Assembly (NCBI GenBank): GCA_015066865.1
Contig: SVNQ01000005.1
Span: forward strand, 1-64,000
Direction: 5' to 3'
Length of the DNA: 64,000 nt
Source: Ruminococcus sp.
Lineage (GTDB): Bacteria; Bacillota; Clostridia; Oscillospirales; Ruminococcaceae
This document shows, in pieces, positions 34,743 to 44,632 of this stretch (its first letter is position 1; every line of letters starts with the position of its first letter). Under the pieces are notes generated by a model. That model had not been told where the DNA came from and made no database searches. It was given only the letters and a program-made list of their open reading frames with translations. The position numbers and the translations under genes were made by a program.

Positions 34743-34771
34743 TAGAAATATCGCTATAAATATGTTATAAT
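34743..34771 (+). promoter_or_regulatory. Probable promoter of tig (extended -10)
   Basis: TATAAT at 34766-34771 with TGT in front (extended -10); the -35 region tagaaa (34743-34748) is weak. The transcript would start about 75 nt ahead of tig. Confidence 0.6.
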
Positions 34772-34853
34772 GAATTGTATGTGCAATGTTTGCTCCGAAC
34801 TGTTGAAAAGAGCATTCACATAAATTGAGAGAAGTACATTGGAGGACTTGAAA

Positions 34854-36146
34854 ATGAGTTTGAAATCAACAACAAGAACAGATGTCAATACTGTGGAACT
34901 GGTATTTGAAGTAACTGCTGAAGAATTTGAAGCTGCTGTAGAGAAGGCATACCAGAAGGCAAAGAAGCACATTTCTCTGCCTGGCTTCAGAAAGGGCAAG
35001 GTAAGCCGTAAGATGGCTGAGGCTCGTATGGGCGAGGGCGTATTCTATGAGGATGCACTCAATGCGCTGATCAATGCAGAGCTGACTCCTGCACTGATGG
35101 AGGCTGACTTCACACTGGTTGACCGTCCTCAGGTTGAGGCTGAAAAGGTAAGCAAGGAAGAGGGCGTTGTATTCAAGGTTCTGTGCATCACAAAGCCCGA
35201 GATCGAAATTTCCGATTACAAGGGAATTAAGGTACAGAAAGTTGTCAAGACTGTAACTGATGCAGATGTAGACGCACAGGTTGAAACACTCCGTCAGAGA
35301 AATGCAAGACTCGTTTCTGTTGATGACAGAGCAGCACAGATGGATGACGAAGTTAATATTGACTTCGAGGGCTTCTTCGGCGAAGAAGCATTTGAAGGCG
35401 GCAAGGGCACAGGTTTCCCGCTCCGTCTTGGCAGCGGTCAGTTCATTCCCGGTTTCGAGGAGCAGATCGTTGGCAAGAACATCGGCGATGAGTTCGATGT
35501 AACTGTAACATTCCCTGAGAACTATCAGATGGAAGATTACGCAGGCAAGGAAGCTGTATTCAAGTGCAAGCTCAATGGCATTACTGTAGAGGAACTGCCG
35601 GAGGCAGACGATGCATTCATCCAGGATTCCACAGAGTTCGAAACTCTTGAGGCATTCAAGGCTGATGCAAAGACAAAGCTGGAAGAAGCTGCAGAGCGTG
35701 AAACACAGATCGCTTTTGACAATGCTGTGATCGAGGCTCTGATCGCTAAGGTTGATGCTCCCATTCCGAACTGCATGTTTGAGCATCGCATCGACACACT
35801 GGTTGAAAACTTTGAGAACATGCTCAGCCAGCAGGGCATGAGCCTGGATCTGTACCTGCAGTACACAGGCATGAGCATTGATGACTTCCGTGATTCCAAC
35901 CGTGATCGTGCAGTCAGCGAAGTAAAGCTGCGTCTGGCACTTGAGAAGATCGCAGAACTGGAAAATCTTGAGGTTTCCGAAGAAGAAATCGACAAGGGTC
36001 TGGAAGAAATCGCAACAGCAAACAACATGTCTGTTGCAGATGTAAAGCGTCGTATTCCGATGGCAGATTACATCCTTGATCTGCGTGTAACCAAGGCAAT
36101 TGAACTGGTTAAGGAAAATGCAGTTGCTGAGGAAGCAGCTGAATAA
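34854..36146 (+). CDS. tig: Trigger factor (ribosome-associated chaperone)
   Basis: A 430-residue chaperone that binds the ribosome exit and nascent chains. The N-terminal domain has FRKGKVSRKMAEARMGEG, the ribosome-docking loop; the FKBP-type prolyl isomerase domain (about 155-240) shows DEVNIDFEGFF and GSGQFIPGFEEQIVG; a long helical C-terminal domain follows. GGAGG lies 8-9 nt before ATG 34854. It heads the tig-clpP-clpX-lon-ysxC set, a conserved proteostasis block. Confidence 0.96.
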   Translation: MSLKSTTRTDVNTVELVFEVTAEEFEAAVEKAYQKAKKHISLPGFRKGKVSRKMAEARMGEGVFYEDALNALINAELTPALMEADFTLVDRPQVEAEKVSKEEGVVFKVLCITKPEIEISDYKGIKVQKVVKTVTDADVDAQVETLRQRNARLVSVDDRAAQMDDEVNIDFEGFFGEEAFEGGKGTGFPLRLGSGQFIPGFEEQIVGKNIGDEFDVTVTFPENYQMEDYAGKEAVFKCKLNGITVEELPEADDAFIQDSTEFETLEAFKADAKTKLEEAAERETQIAFDNAVIEALIAKVDAPIPNCMFEHRIDTLVENFENMLSQQGMSLDLYLQYTGMSIDDFRDSNRDRAVSEVKLRLALEKIAELENLEVSEEEIDKGLEEIATANNMSVADVKRRIPMADYILDLRVTKAIELVKENAVAEEAAE

Positions 36147-36162
36147 GCCAATATAAGCAAAT

Positions 36163-36195
36163 GCGTGAGCGAACCTGCGTTCGCTCATGCTTTAT
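36163..36195 (+). terminator. Stem-loop after tig
   Basis: 12-bp stem gcgtgagcgaac / gttcgctcatgc with a 4-nt loop and a short tttatct tail. Partial termination or attenuation before clpP is likely. Confidence 0.6.
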
Positions 36196-36234
36196 CTAAA
36201 GACAAATGATCATCGTTCAGAAAGGAAGAGGAGA

Positions 36235-36822
36235 ATGAGTTTAGTACCTTACGTTGTAGAGCAGACAAGCCGAGGAGAGCGTTCTTATGATATTTTCTCA
36301 AGATTGCTCAATGATCGTATCATTATGCTGTGTGATCAGGTAAATGATACCACCGCAAGCCTTGTGGTAGCTCAGCTTCTGTATCTCGAAAGCCAGGATG
36401 TAGAAAAGGACATTTGCCTGTATATCAACAGCCCCGGCGGATCTATTACCGCAGGTATGGCAATCTACGATACAATGCAGTACATCAAGTGTGATGTTTC
36501 CACAATCTGCATTGGTATGGCAGCATCCATGGGTGCATTCCTGCTCAATGCCGGTGCGCCGGGTAAGCGTTTTGCACTTCCAAACAGTGAGATCATGATT
36601 CATCAGCCTCTGATTTCCGGTGGCCTTTCCGGTCAGTGTACGGATATTAAGATTCATTCCGACCACCTTCTGAGAACCCGTGAGAAGATGAATCGTCTGA
36701 TGGCAGAGCATTCCGGTCAGCCGCTGGAAGTGATTGCGCGTGACACAGAACGTGATAATTACATGACAGCAGAGCAGGCACAGGCATACGGTTTGATTGA
36801 TAAAGTGATTACAAAGAGGTAA
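36235..36822 (+). CDS. clpP: ATP-dependent Clp protease proteolytic subunit
   Basis: A 195-residue serine protease that forms the double-heptamer chamber of ClpXP/ClpCP. Catalytic Ser98 (GMAASMGAF), His123 (MIHQPL) and an Asp in the RDTERDNY segment (170-174) form the triad. AGGAAGAGGAG precedes ATG 36235; the longer frame from 36187 starts inside the preceding hairpin. clpX follows after 6 bp. Confidence 0.97.
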   Translation: MSLVPYVVEQTSRGERSYDIFSRLLNDRIIMLCDQVNDTTASLVVAQLLYLESQDVEKDICLYINSPGGSITAGMAIYDTMQYIKCDVSTICIGMAASMGAFLLNAGAPGKRFALPNSEIMIHQPLISGGLSGQCTDIKIHSDHLLRTREKMNRLMAEHSGQPLEVIARDTERDNYMTAEQAQAYGLIDKVITKR

Positions 36823-36828
36823 GATAGA

Positions 36829-38091
36829 ATGCCGGATCCTATTTTTAAAATCTGTAATTTCTGCGGCAAGGGTGAAGACAGGGTAATGAGCATGTTTTCA
36901 GCCGGTACTTCCAATATCTGTGACGAGTGCGTCTGCACCTGTTACGAAATGATTTTTGGTTCTTCAAGCCGTCAGAAGGCAAAACAGCCGAAGGAAGATA
37001 AGAAAAAGGGACAGTTCAAACTGCTCAAGCCTGCGGAGATCAAGTCCGTTCTTGATCAGTATGTCATCGGTCAGGAACAAGCTAAAATTTCCCTTTCCGT
37101 GTCTGTTTATAACCACTATAAGCGCATCATGAGCCAGGATGACGGCGAAGAAGTAGAACTCCAGAAAAGCAATGTGCTGCTGCTTGGACCTACAGGTGTC
37201 GGAAAGACATTTCTTGCACAGACACTTGCGAAGATTCTGGATGTACCGTTTGCCATTGCAGATGCTACAACCATTACGGAAGCAGGCTATGTCGGTGATG
37301 ACGTAGAGAATGTGCTCCTGCGTTTGATTCAGGCTGCGGATTTTGATGTAACTGCTGCTGAACGCGGTATCATTTATATCGATGAGATCGACAAGATCGC
37401 AAGAAAATCCGAGAACACCTCTCTGACAAGAGATGTCAGTGGTGAGGGTGTACAGCAGTCACTGCTGAAAATCATCGAGGGTACGGTTTCCAACGTTCCG
37501 CCGCAGGGTGGAAGAAAACACCCGAATCAGGAGTTTATTCATATCAATACTAAAAATATTCTGTTCATCTGCGGCGGTGCGTTTGATGGTCTGGAAAAGT
37601 GCATTATGAAGCGTATCAAACCATCCGGCATGGGATTCGGTGCGGATGTACAGTCCAAGAAGCAGCAGATGGATAATATCTTTGCGAAAGCAATTCCGCA
37701 GGATCTTGTGAAATTCGGCATGGTGCCGGAGCTTGTGGGAAGACTGCCCATCATTACTGCACTTGATCAGTTGGATGAAGAAGCGCTTGTAAGAATTCTG
37801 ACAGAGCCGAAGAATGCATTGGTGAAGCAGTATGTTAAGCTGTTCAGCTATGATGATGTCAAGCTCGAAGTTGAGGATGCAGCGCTGATTGAAATTGCTA
37901 AGAAAGCCATTGCACAGAAAACCGGTGCAAGAGGTCTGCGTTCCATTCTGGAGGGTATCCTGATGGAATCCATGTTCAATCTTCCGTCCTATGGCAATAT
38001 TGCAAAGGTTACCGTTACCAAGGAATGTGTCACAGAGGGCAAGACACCCATGTTGACTGACAGACGCAACAGAGTTGTAGAGCAGTGGTAA
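36829..38091 (+). CDS. clpX: ATP-dependent Clp protease ATPase subunit ClpX
   Basis: A 420-residue AAA+ unfoldase. The zinc-binding domain has Cys9, Cys12, Cys31 and Cys34. Walker A GPTGVGKT is at 120-127, the pore loop is GYVGDDVE, Walker B is IIYIDEIDK, and the C-terminal sensor region contains [12 protein letters not shown]. It delivers tagged substrates to ClpP, encoded just upstream. Confidence 0.97.
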   Translation: MPDPIFKICNFCGKGEDRVMSMFSAGTSNICDECVCTCYEMIFGSSSRQKAKQPKEDKKKGQFKLLKPAEIKSVLDQYVIGQEQAKISLSVSVYNHYKRIMSQDDGEEVELQKSNVLLLGPTGVGKTFLAQTLAKILDVPFAIADATTITEAGYVGDDVENVLLRLIQAADFDVTAAERGIIYIDEIDKIARKSENTSLTRDVSGEGVQQSLLKIIEGTVSNVPPQGGRKHPNQEFIHINTKNILFICGGAFDGLEKCIMKRIKPSGMGFGADVQSKKQQMDNIFAKAIPQDLVKFGMVPELVGRLPIITALDQLDEEALVRILTEPKNALVKQYVKLFSYDDVKLEVEDAALIEIAKKAIAQKTGARGLRSILEGILMESMFNLPSYGNIAKVTVTKECVTEGKTPMLTDRRNRVVEQW

Positions 38092-38114
38092 CTGCGATAC
38101 AGCAGATAGGTTTT

Positions 38115-38146
38115 CAAAAAGCCGCACGCACTGTGTGGCTTTTTGC
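38115..38146 (+). terminator. Terminator after clpX
   Basis: Stem caaaaagccgcac / gtgtggctttttg with a 5-nt loop; the T run lies within the stem's 3' arm. Confidence 0.8.
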
Positions 38147-38261
38147 AGTCTTATACTGTGAACGTGATTACAAATCTTCTTCCGTTTGATGGAAGCAGAA
38201 TTTGCAAAACAATGAATGACATTTGTCAATCAAAGTTAAAGGGATTAGTATAAATTACTGC

Positions 38262-38290
38262 TTGCAATATCGATAAAAATGTAGTATAAT
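38262..38290 (+). promoter_or_regulatory. Promoter of lon
   Basis: TTGCAA (38262-38267), 17 bp, TATAAT (38285-38290), 60 bp before lon. No CIRCE or CtsR-like repeat is evident around it. Confidence 0.8.
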
Positions 38291-38350
38291 GAAGAAGTCA
38301 CCGAAAAAAGTGTCCGAATATCCGATTAACGTAGAAAAGTGAGGGAGAAT

Positions 38351-40753
38351 ATGCAGGAAAAGAAAAAGCTGAATGAGATACTGCCGACTGTTCCTATGCG
38401 TGGAACGGTTGCATTTCCGCATATGGTCATGCATTTCGACATCGCCAGAGATATGTCCAAAAAGGCAGTGGAGGAAGCACTCAAGGGAGACAGACGACTC
38501 TTTTTGACGGCACAGCGTGACATATTTATAGAAGAACCCAAGCCAATGGATCTGTATGAGATCGGTGTAGTTGCCGAAATACGGCAGACGCTGAAAACAC
38601 CGGATGATACCATCCGCATTCTTGTGGAAGGAAAATATCGTGCAAGGATCAAGGCTGTGGAATACAGGGACGGCATGGTATTTACGGAGATCCGTAAAAT
38701 CCCGCTTAATACCCGTGAAATTACGGATGAAGTAGAATTGACCGCAATGGTTCGTGCATTGAAGGACATTTATGAGCGCTACAGCAAACTGTTTCCGAAA
38801 ATGCCGAAGGAAGTCATGGTTTCCGTGATGTGTCAGGATGACCCCATGAATCTCTATGAGGCGATCGTGTTTAACACCATGCTTGACTATAAGGACAAGC
38901 AGATGCTTCTGGAGGAGGGCAGGCTGTTCGAAAGAATGGAGATGCTCTACTTCATTCTCCAAAGGGAAGTGCAGGTGCTGGAGCTGGAAAAGGAGATTCA
39001 CGAACGCACACAGGAAAATATCGACCACGGTCAGCGTGAATATTTTCTGCGTGAACAGCTTCGAGTGATTTCCGGACAGCTCAAGGAGGAAACAGGCGAG
39101 GGTGAGGATGATGCCGACAGTTATGCAGAACGCATCTGTTCGCTTGATCTTCCGCAGGATACCGAAGAAAAGCTGCTGAAGGAGGCAAACCGTCTGCAGC
39201 ATCTTCCGATGGCATCACAGGAAGCCTTTGTCATTACGAATTTTCTGGATACCTGTCTGGAGCTTCCGTGGCATGAGCTTTCCGAAGAGAGTCATGATCT
39301 GCATGCAGCACAGGAAATTCTGGATGCTGATCATTACGGTCTGCAAAAGGTCAAGGAGCGTATTCTGGAAAGCCTTGCCGTGCGTGTACTGAATCCCGAA
39401 CTGAAGGGGCAGATTCTCTGTCTTGTCGGTCCTCCCGGAATCGGTAAATCTTCCATCGGTAAATCCATCGCAGCGGCGGTTTCACGAAAATTTGTCCGTG
39501 TATCCCTCGGCGGTGTGCGTGATGAAGCGGATATCCGTGGTCACCGTAAGACCTATGTCGGCGCAATGCCCGGCAGAATCATTACCGCCCTGCAGCAGGC
39601 AGGAACAAGGAATCCAGTGGTGCTTTTGGATGAAATTGACAAGATGAGCAACGATTTCAAGGGTGATCCTTCCGCTGCGCTGTTGGAAGTTCTTGATAGT
39701 GAGCAGAACCACGCATTCCGGGATCATTACATAGAAGTTCCGTTCGATTTAAGTCAGGTCATGTTCGTTGCTACAGCGAATACGCTGGATACCATTCCGG
39801 CACCCCTGCGCGACAGAATGGAGATCATCGAGCTGACAAGCTATACCCGTGAGGAAAAATTCCAGATCGCAAAGCGCCATCTTGTTGCGAAGCAGCTCGA
39901 TGCACACGGACTCAAACCTGTGCAGTGCCGTTTTGATGATGCGGTATTGTATGAAATGATCGACGCCTATACAAAAGAAGCCGGTGTTCGTAATCTGGAA
40001 CGTACCATCGGTACAGTATGCCGCAAAGCGGCAAAGGCGATTGCATCCGGTGAGCGTAAACGCATTAGTATCAAACTGAAGGATCTGAAGACTTACCTCG
40101 GCATTCCGAAATATTTACCCGATCCGCAAAGCAAAAAGAATGCGGTGGGACTGGTAAACGGTCTTGCGTGGACATCCGTTGGCGGCGTGCTGATGCCGCT
40201 GGAAGCATTGGTGCTCGATGGAAAGGGAAGTATTGAAATCACAGGTTCACTGGGGAATGTTATGCAGGAAAGCGCCAAGATCGCAGTGAGCTATGTCAGA
40301 AGCGTTGCCAAGGAATACGGCATTGCACCTGATTTTTATAAAAAGAAGGATCTGCATATCCATGCACCTGAGGGTGCAGTTCCGAAGGACGGTCCTTCTG
40401 CCGGTGTAACAATGACAACCGCATTGGTATCCGCCTTGTCAGGAATCCCTGTGCGTGCAGATGTAGCAATGACGGGTGAGATTACGCTGCACGGCAGAGT
40501 GATGCCCATTGGCGGTCTGCGTGAGAAATCCATGGCAGCATATAAGGCAGGTATCCGTACCGTTCTGATTCCGGAGGATAATCGTGCCGATCTTGAGGAA
40601 GTAGATGACGTAGTAAAGGAAGCGGTGACGTTCATTCCTGTGCGTTATCTGTCGGAAGTGTTGAGTATTGCACTTGCACAGCCGGAAACCAAAAAAACGA
40701 CTGCATCCGGCAGTAAGAAGCCGGAGAAGGCAAGGACAGCGATACGAGCATAA
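38351..40753 (+). CDS. lon: ATP-dependent protease Lon (LonA)
   Basis: An 800-residue AAA+ serine protease. N-terminal substrate-binding domain (about 10-205) and helical linker, Walker A GPPGIGKSS (360-368), LLDEIDKMSNDFKGDPSAAL, and the C-terminal peptidase with catalytic Ser683 (PKDGPSAGVTM) and Lys726 (GGLREKSMAA). ATG 38351 follows GAGGGAG; a GTG at 38339 is part of that site. The length and long N-terminal domain show the cytosolic LonA type. ysxC follows, as in many Firmicutes. Confidence 0.97.
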   Translation: MQEKKKLNEILPTVPMRGTVAFPHMVMHFDIARDMSKKAVEEALKGDRRLFLTAQRDIFIEEPKPMDLYEIGVVAEIRQTLKTPDDTIRILVEGKYRARIKAVEYRDGMVFTEIRKIPLNTREITDEVELTAMVRALKDIYERYSKLFPKMPKEVMVSVMCQDDPMNLYEAIVFNTMLDYKDKQMLLEEGRLFERMEMLYFILQREVQVLELEKEIHERTQENIDHGQREYFLREQLRVISGQLKEETGEGEDDADSYAERICSLDLPQDTEEKLLKEANRLQHLPMASQEAFVITNFLDTCLELPWHELSEESHDLHAAQEILDADHYGLQKVKERILESLAVRVLNPELKGQILCLVGPPGIGKSSIGKSIAAAVSRKFVRVSLGGVRDEADIRGHRKTYVGAMPGRIITALQQAGTRNPVVLLDEIDKMSNDFKGDPSAALLEVLDSEQNHAFRDHYIEVPFDLSQVMFVATANTLDTIPAPLRDRMEIIELTSYTREEKFQIAKRHLVAKQLDAHGLKPVQCRFDDAVLYEMIDAYTKEAGVRNLERTIGTVCRKAAKAIASGERKRISIKLKDLKTYLGIPKYLPDPQSKKNAVGLVNGLAWTSVGGVLMPLEALVLDGKGSIEITGSLGNVMQESAKIAVSYVRSVAKEYGIAPDFYKKKDLHIHAPEGAVPKDGPSAGVTMTTALVSALSGIPVRADVAMTGEITLHGRVMPIGGLREKSMAAYKAGIRTVLIPEDNRADLEEVDDVVKEAVTFIPVRYLSEVLSIALAQPETKKTTASGSKKPEKARTAIRA

Positions 40754-40765
40754 CAGGAGGAAACG

Positions 40766-41380
40766 ATGAAATTCAATGACGCATCTTTCAGAATGGCGTG
40801 CGGAAAATGTTCCCAGCTGCCAAAGCCCGAGCGAATGGAATTTGCATTTCTCGGACGTTCCAATGTGGGGAAATCCACGCTGATCAACAAGATTGTCGGC
40901 AGAAAATCGCTGGCGAGAGTCAGTGCAGTCCCCGGAAAAACAGCAACGATCAATTTTTATGCTGTCGATCAGGTGTACTTTGTGGATCTTCCCGGTTATG
41001 GCTATGCCAAGACATCAAAGCCCGAACAGGAACGTTTGAAAAAACTGATTTTCGGCTATCTGGAATCGGAGCGTGATCTGCGGCTTGCCATCCAGCTGGT
41101 GGATATGCGTCACGCACCGTCAGCGGATGATCTGACAATGATCAATGCACTGATTGATGCGGAGATCCCGTTCATCATCGTATTCACCAAAGCGGATAAA
41201 CTCAACAAGACTGAACGTGAAAAGCGAATGCTGGGATTTGCAAAAGAGATTCCATGCTATGAAGATATTCATACCATAGCATTTTCTGCAAAGACCTTTG
41301 AGGGACAGGAAGAGCTGCGTGCACTGCTGTCCGACATTGCGGAGGAAATTGACGAAGATGTCGAGGAAGAACAGGCTTAA
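40766..41380 (+). CDS. ysxC: Ribosome biogenesis GTPase YsxC/EngB
   Basis: A 204-residue GTPase required for 50S assembly. G1 is GRSNVGKST (about 30-38), G3 is DLPGYGYAK, G4 is TKADK. The AKTSKPEQERLKKLI segment is typical of EngB. AGGAGG lies before the ATG, 12 bp after lon. Confidence 0.96.
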   Translation: MKFNDASFRMACGKCSQLPKPERMEFAFLGRSNVGKSTLINKIVGRKSLARVSAVPGKTATINFYAVDQVYFVDLPGYGYAKTSKPEQERLKKLIFGYLESERDLRLAIQLVDMRHAPSADDLTMINALIDAEIPFIIVFTKADKLNKTEREKRMLGFAKEIPCYEDIHTIAFSAKTFEGQEELRALLSDIAEEIDEDVEEEQA

Positions 41381-41390
41381 CCGAAATAAG

Positions 41391-41423
41391 TCCTTCCATC
41401 CCGTCGCAGACGGAATGGAAGGA
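41391..41423 (+). other. Long stem-loop in the ysxC 3' region
   Basis: Outer arms tccttccat / atggaagga and inner arms ccgtc / gacgg form a nearly continuous 14-bp hairpin with no T run. It precedes the true terminator and may protect the mRNA 3' end. Confidence 0.5.
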
Positions 41424-41430
41424 AACAGAA

Positions 41431-41466
41431 AAAGACCCGAAAGGTGTTGCCTTTCGGGTCTTTGTT
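41431..41466. terminator. Bidirectional terminator between ysxC and glnA
   Basis: 14-bp stem aaagacccgaaagg / cctttcgggtcttt with a tgttg loop; T residues follow on both strands. Serves the convergent ysxC and glnA. Confidence 0.9.
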
Positions 41467-41475
41467 TGTTATGGA

Positions 41476-42906
41476 TTAAAGATCATAATAGCTTGCAAAT
41501 TCAGCCGGATGCGGAATCTTGTTGATTGCAGCAGCCTCAGCACGCTTTTTCTTGAGCCAGATCTCGATCAGTCTTTCAGGGAATACACCGCCTTCAGTCA
41601 GATAATCGTGGTCAGCTTCCAGGGCGTCGAGTGCTTCGTCGAGATTTTTCGGCAGACTCTGGATTTTTGCCTTCTCCTCATCGGAGAGGTTGTACAGATT
41701 GAAGTCAAACGGACCCCAGCCGCACTTAGAAGGATCGATCTTGTTCTTTACGCCGTCAATACCTGCCATGAGAATTGCGGAGTATGCATAGTACGGGTTG
41801 CAGGTTGCATCAGGACTGCGCAGCTCAAAACGACGCTTGTCAGGAGCCTTTGCATATGCCGGAATACGAACAACAGCGCTGCGGTTAGAGGTAGCGTAGC
41901 CGATGGTAACCGGTGCTTCAAAGCCGGGAACCAGACGCTTGAAGGAGTTTGTAGACGGGTTTGTGAATGCACACAGAGAACTTGCATGCTTGAGCAGACC
42001 GCCAATGAAATACAGTGCAGTATCGGACAGCTCGGAATAGCCGTTCGGATCATAGAATACGGGCTTGCCATCCTTGAACAGCAGCATGTGAACATGCATG
42101 CCGTTACCGGCTTCGCTGTAAATGGGCTTGGGCATGAAGGTTGCAGTTCTGCCTTCCTGCAGAGCAGCGTTCTTTACCATGTACTTGATGGTCATGGTGT
42201 TGTCTGCCATTTTTGTCATCTCGCCAAGCTCAACCTCGATCTCAACCTGACCGGAGCCGCCAACCTCGTGGTGATGGTACTTTACCTTGATACCGCGTTC
42301 TTCCAGCATCAGGCAGATGCGGCTTCTCAGATCATAGGTAATGTCATTGGGCAGGTCAGCGTGATAGCCACGGTGACCGGGTGTGATGTAGCCCTTGTTG
42401 TTGCTGTCAGCAAATGCGGAATTCCAGGAAGCCTGTCTTGTATCCACAGCGAAGGACATATCCTCGGGCTTTACGCTGTATGAAACGTCATCAAAGATAT
42501 GGAACTCAAACTCAGGTCCAATGATCATTTCATCCGCAATGCCGGTGGATTTGAGGTATTCCACTGCATGCTTGGAAACGTTTCTGGGATCCTGATTGAA
42601 ACGGTAATTCGGCTCAGCGATGACATAAACGTCACCGATCATGGAAAGTGTTGTTACTTCTGCAAAGGGATCAAGGGATGCACTGGACAGATCGGGAATA
42701 AAGATCATATCACTCTTTTCAACCGGTGCAAAGCCGTAATTGGAACCGTCAAAGCCGATACCGGATTCCATCAGATCCGGAACAAATCTGCTTTCCGGAA
42801 TAGCGATGTGTCTCCAACGACCGTCAAGGTCTACCATTTTAAAGTCAAGCATTTGAACTTTATGCTCTGCACAGAAATTTTTAGCTTCTTCAAAAGTTTT
42901 AAACAT
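41476..42906 (-). CDS. glnA: Glutamine synthetase, type I
   Basis: Makes glutamine from glutamate, ammonia and ATP. The 476-residue protein shows the GSI pattern: FGFDGSNYG-like segment GIGFDGSNYGFAP, GPEFEFHIFD, the HHHEVGGSGQVEIE latch region, GNGMHVHMLL and the ATP-site NPSTNSFKRLVPGFEAP, then RIPAYAK. AAGGAG lies 7 nt before ATG 42906; the longer frame runs past the promoter and is discarded. It stands alone, with no glnR gene beside it. Confidence 0.96.
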   Translation of the reverse strand: MFKTFEEAKNFCAEHKVQMLDFKMVDLDGRWRHIAIPESRFVPDLMESGIGFDGSNYGFAPVEKSDMIFIPDLSSASLDPFAEVTTLSMIGDVYVIAEPNYRFNQDPRNVSKHAVEYLKSTGIADEMIIGPEFEFHIFDDVSYSVKPEDMSFAVDTRQASWNSAFADSNNKGYITPGHRGYHADLPNDITYDLRSRICLMLEERGIKVKYHHHEVGGSGQVEIEVELGEMTKMADNTMTIKYMVKNAALQEGRTATFMPKPIYSEAGNGMHVHMLLFKDGKPVFYDPNGYSELSDTALYFIGGLLKHASSLCAFTNPSTNSFKRLVPGFEAPVTIGYATSNRSAVVRIPAYAKAPDKRRFELRSPDATCNPYYAYSAILMAGIDGVKNKIDPSKCGWGPFDFNLYNLSDEEKAKIQSLPKNLDEALDALEADHDYLTEGGVFPERLIEIWLKKKRAEAAAINKIPHPAEFASYYDL

Positions 42907-42993
42907 ACTTACACTCCTTAAATGTTTCATTATATTGATGCGATTCGGTATGGCGATGGGCATTTTCACTACAAATTTCGCACCATGTATTAT

Positions 42994-43022
42994 ATTTTAT
43001 CATATTATTGCTCAAATGTCAA
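42994..43022 (-). promoter_or_regulatory. Promoter of glnA
   Basis: Minus strand TTGACA (43017-43022), 17 bp, TAAAAT (42994-42999). Confidence 0.8.
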
Positions 43023-43083
43023 GAGTTTACCTGCAACTGGCATCAAATAAGCAAAAAAATATCCAAAAATCGCAAATTACCAC

Positions 43084-43112
43084 TTGACAACCCCCTAAAA
43101 ATATAGTATAAT
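43084..43112 (+). promoter_or_regulatory. Promoter of rplM-rpsI
   Basis: TTGACA (43084-43089), 17 bp, TATAAT (43107-43112), a full consensus promoter that is divergent from that of glnA. Confidence 0.88.
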
Positions 43113-43118
43113 ATTTGT

Positions 43119-43257
43119 TGTATGGTTATCAGCAGAGTAACCGCCTGCCGATGCCCCATTTTTCTGCATTGCATTTTGATGCTGGGATCCCCGTTCCTGT
43201 AACATCGCAAAGCGGGCAAAATGGTATACCTAAATTATGAAAACGGAGGAATTGATT
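43119..43257 (+). ncRNA. Putative L13 ribosomal protein leader
   Basis: About 140 nt of leader between the promoter and rplM with pairable segments: ggttatc...gagtaacc at 43124-43142 and tttgc-type pairs around gcgggcaaaatgg. Position matches the L13 leader known in Firmicutes, where L13 is thought to bind its own mRNA. No covariance model was run. Confidence 0.5.
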
Positions 43258-43686
43258 ATGTCTACAACCATGCCTAAGGCTGGCGAAGTCAGCCGCAAGT
43301 GGTATATTTTAGATGCTACAGACAAGCCCCTCGGCCGTGTTGCTGCAAAGGCTGCACACATTCTGAGAGGTAAGCACAAGCCCACATTTGCACCGCACGT
43401 TGACTGCGGCGATCATGTAATTATCATTAACTGCGAGAAGGCAATTCTGACCGGCAAGAAGCTGGAGCAGAAGAAGTACTACTGGCACACCGGCTGGATC
43501 GGCGGTCTGAAGGAAGTATCCTACAAGAAGCTGATGGCTGAAAGACCGGAAAAGGCAATGACAATTGCAGTTACAGGTATGATTCCCCACACAGCACAGG
43601 GCAGCGCACAGCTGAAGCGTCTGCGTACCTTCAAGGGTGCAGAGCACAATCATGCAGCACAGAAGCCCGAAGTGTTTGAATTTTAA
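43258..43686 (+). CDS. rplM: 50S ribosomal protein L13
   Basis: A 142-residue L13, an early 50S assembly protein. Landmarks: RKWYILDATDKPLGRVAAKAA, HILRGKHKPTFAPHVDCGD, KKYYWHTGWIGGLKEV and RLRTFKGAEHNHAAQKPE. GGAGG lies about 9 nt before ATG 43258. It is followed by rpsI as almost always. Confidence 0.97.
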   Translation: MSTTMPKAGEVSRKWYILDATDKPLGRVAAKAAHILRGKHKPTFAPHVDCGDHVIIINCEKAILTGKKLEQKKYYWHTGWIGGLKEVSYKKLMAERPEKAMTIAVTGMIPHTAQGSAQLKRLRTFKGAEHNHAAQKPEVFEF

Positions 43687-43704
43687 TGAAGGAGGCAGAA
43701 CGAT

Positions 43705-44106
43705 ATGTACGAACCTAAGGTAGCTTACCACTATGGTACAGGCAGAAGAAAGCATTCCGTATCCAGAGTAAGACTCGTTCCGGGTACTGGCAATATCACC
43801 ATCAACGGCAGAGATATTGACGATTACTTCGGTCTTGAAACACTGAAGCTCATTGTTCGTCAGCCTCTTGCACTGACAGAAACAACAGAGAAGTTTGACG
43901 TTGTATGTACAGTTGAAGGCGGCGGCGTTACCGGCCAGGCTGGTGCGATTCGTCACGGCATTTCCCGTGCACTGCTGCAGTTTGATGCAGAACTTCGTCC
44001 GGCACTCAAGGCTGCTGGTTTCCTGACTCGTGACCCCAGAATGAAGGAAAGAAAGAAGTATGGTCTCAAGGCTGCTCGTCGTGCACCGCAGTTCTCCAAG
44101 AGATAA
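43705..44106 (+). CDS. rpsI: 30S ribosomal protein S9
   Basis: A 133-residue S9, whose C-terminal tail reaches the P-site tRNA. Landmarks: [46 protein letters not shown], and the tail [15 protein letters not shown] precedes the ATG. Confidence 0.97.
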   Translation: MYEPKVAYHYGTGRRKHSVSRVRLVPGTGNITINGRDIDDYFGLETLKLIVRQPLALTETTEKFDVVCTVEGGGVTGQAGAIRHGISRALLQFDAELRPALKAAGFLTRDPRMKERKKYGLKAARRAPQFSKR

Positions 44107-44125
44107 GTTATTTCATCGAGAAAAT

Positions 44126-44166
44126 GGCTTGTATACAAGGCTTTTGCCTTGTTGCAAGCCTTTTTT
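44126..44166 (+). terminator. Terminator after rpsI
   Basis: Outer arms ggcttg / caagcc and inner arms caaggc / gccttg make a long hairpin followed by six T residues. Confidence 0.92.
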
Positions 44167-44199
44167 GATGTCTGTTTGATGTCCGAACGCTCATAAACT

Positions 44200-44239
44200 T
44201 AAAAAATCAGCGGTTAAGGTGTAAAATCCTTAACCGCTT
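44200..44239 (-). terminator. Terminator of the YjbR-like gene
   Basis: 11-bp stem agcggttaagg / ccttaaccgct (44209-44238); on the minus strand it leads into gattttttaag. A T-rich stretch on the plus side may also serve rpsI. Confidence 0.82.
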
Positions 44240-44281
44240 TGGCTTTTATCATTACTGGTTTCACATATAACAGCGCAGAAT

Positions 44282-44608
44282 TCATTTTGTTAATTCATAA
44301 CTTTCTTTGACCATGGTATGTATATCATGATTTGGGATCGTGCCATCAAGAATAACAGAATTCCAATGTGTTTTGTTCAGGTGGTAGGCAGGAATCACAG
44401 AATTGAATGCGCCACGCCAGAAACTTGTCCACTGCGGATCGCACTTGAGATTTACCCAGACATTTCCATCCTTGTCAAAGATCCACGCAAAAATTTTGTG
44501 ATTTTCCCTATGCCGGATAACGCACCAGTTCGGATCATGAAAGGGATAATCCTCATAGACGTTATCATAGGACAAGCAGTGGGCTTTGATTTCTCCTCTT
44601 GTTTTCAT
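44282..44608 (-). CDS. MmcQ/YjbR family DNA-binding-like protein
   Basis: A 108-residue protein of the YjbR (cyaY-like fold) family. Landmarks: EIKAHCLSYDNVYEDYPF, FAWIFDKDGNVWVNLKCDP, and AYHLNKTHWNSVILDG, the conserved family segment. The family has a double-wing fold resembling some DNA-binding proteins, but its function is not settled. GGGGGAAG precedes the ATG. It follows the SGNH hydrolase gene by 24 bp on the same strand. Confidence 0.88.
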   Translation of the reverse strand: MKTRGEIKAHCLSYDNVYEDYPFHDPNWCVIRHRENHKIFAWIFDKDGNVWVNLKCDPQWTSFWRGAFNSVIPAYHLNKTHWNSVILDGTIPNHDIHTMVKESYELTK

Positions 44609-44632
44609 GAAACTTCCCCCATTTGCAGCATT

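Noticed and set aside
34866..36188. Minus-strand open frame of 440 codons across tig
   Set aside because: Antisense of the clear trigger factor gene; composition extremely rich in Cys and Leu.
38146..38350. Possible heat-shock operator (CIRCE or CtsR site) before lon
   Set aside because: No TTAGCACTC-n9-GAGTGCTAA or tandem GGTCAAA heptads seen; only a sigma-A promoter.
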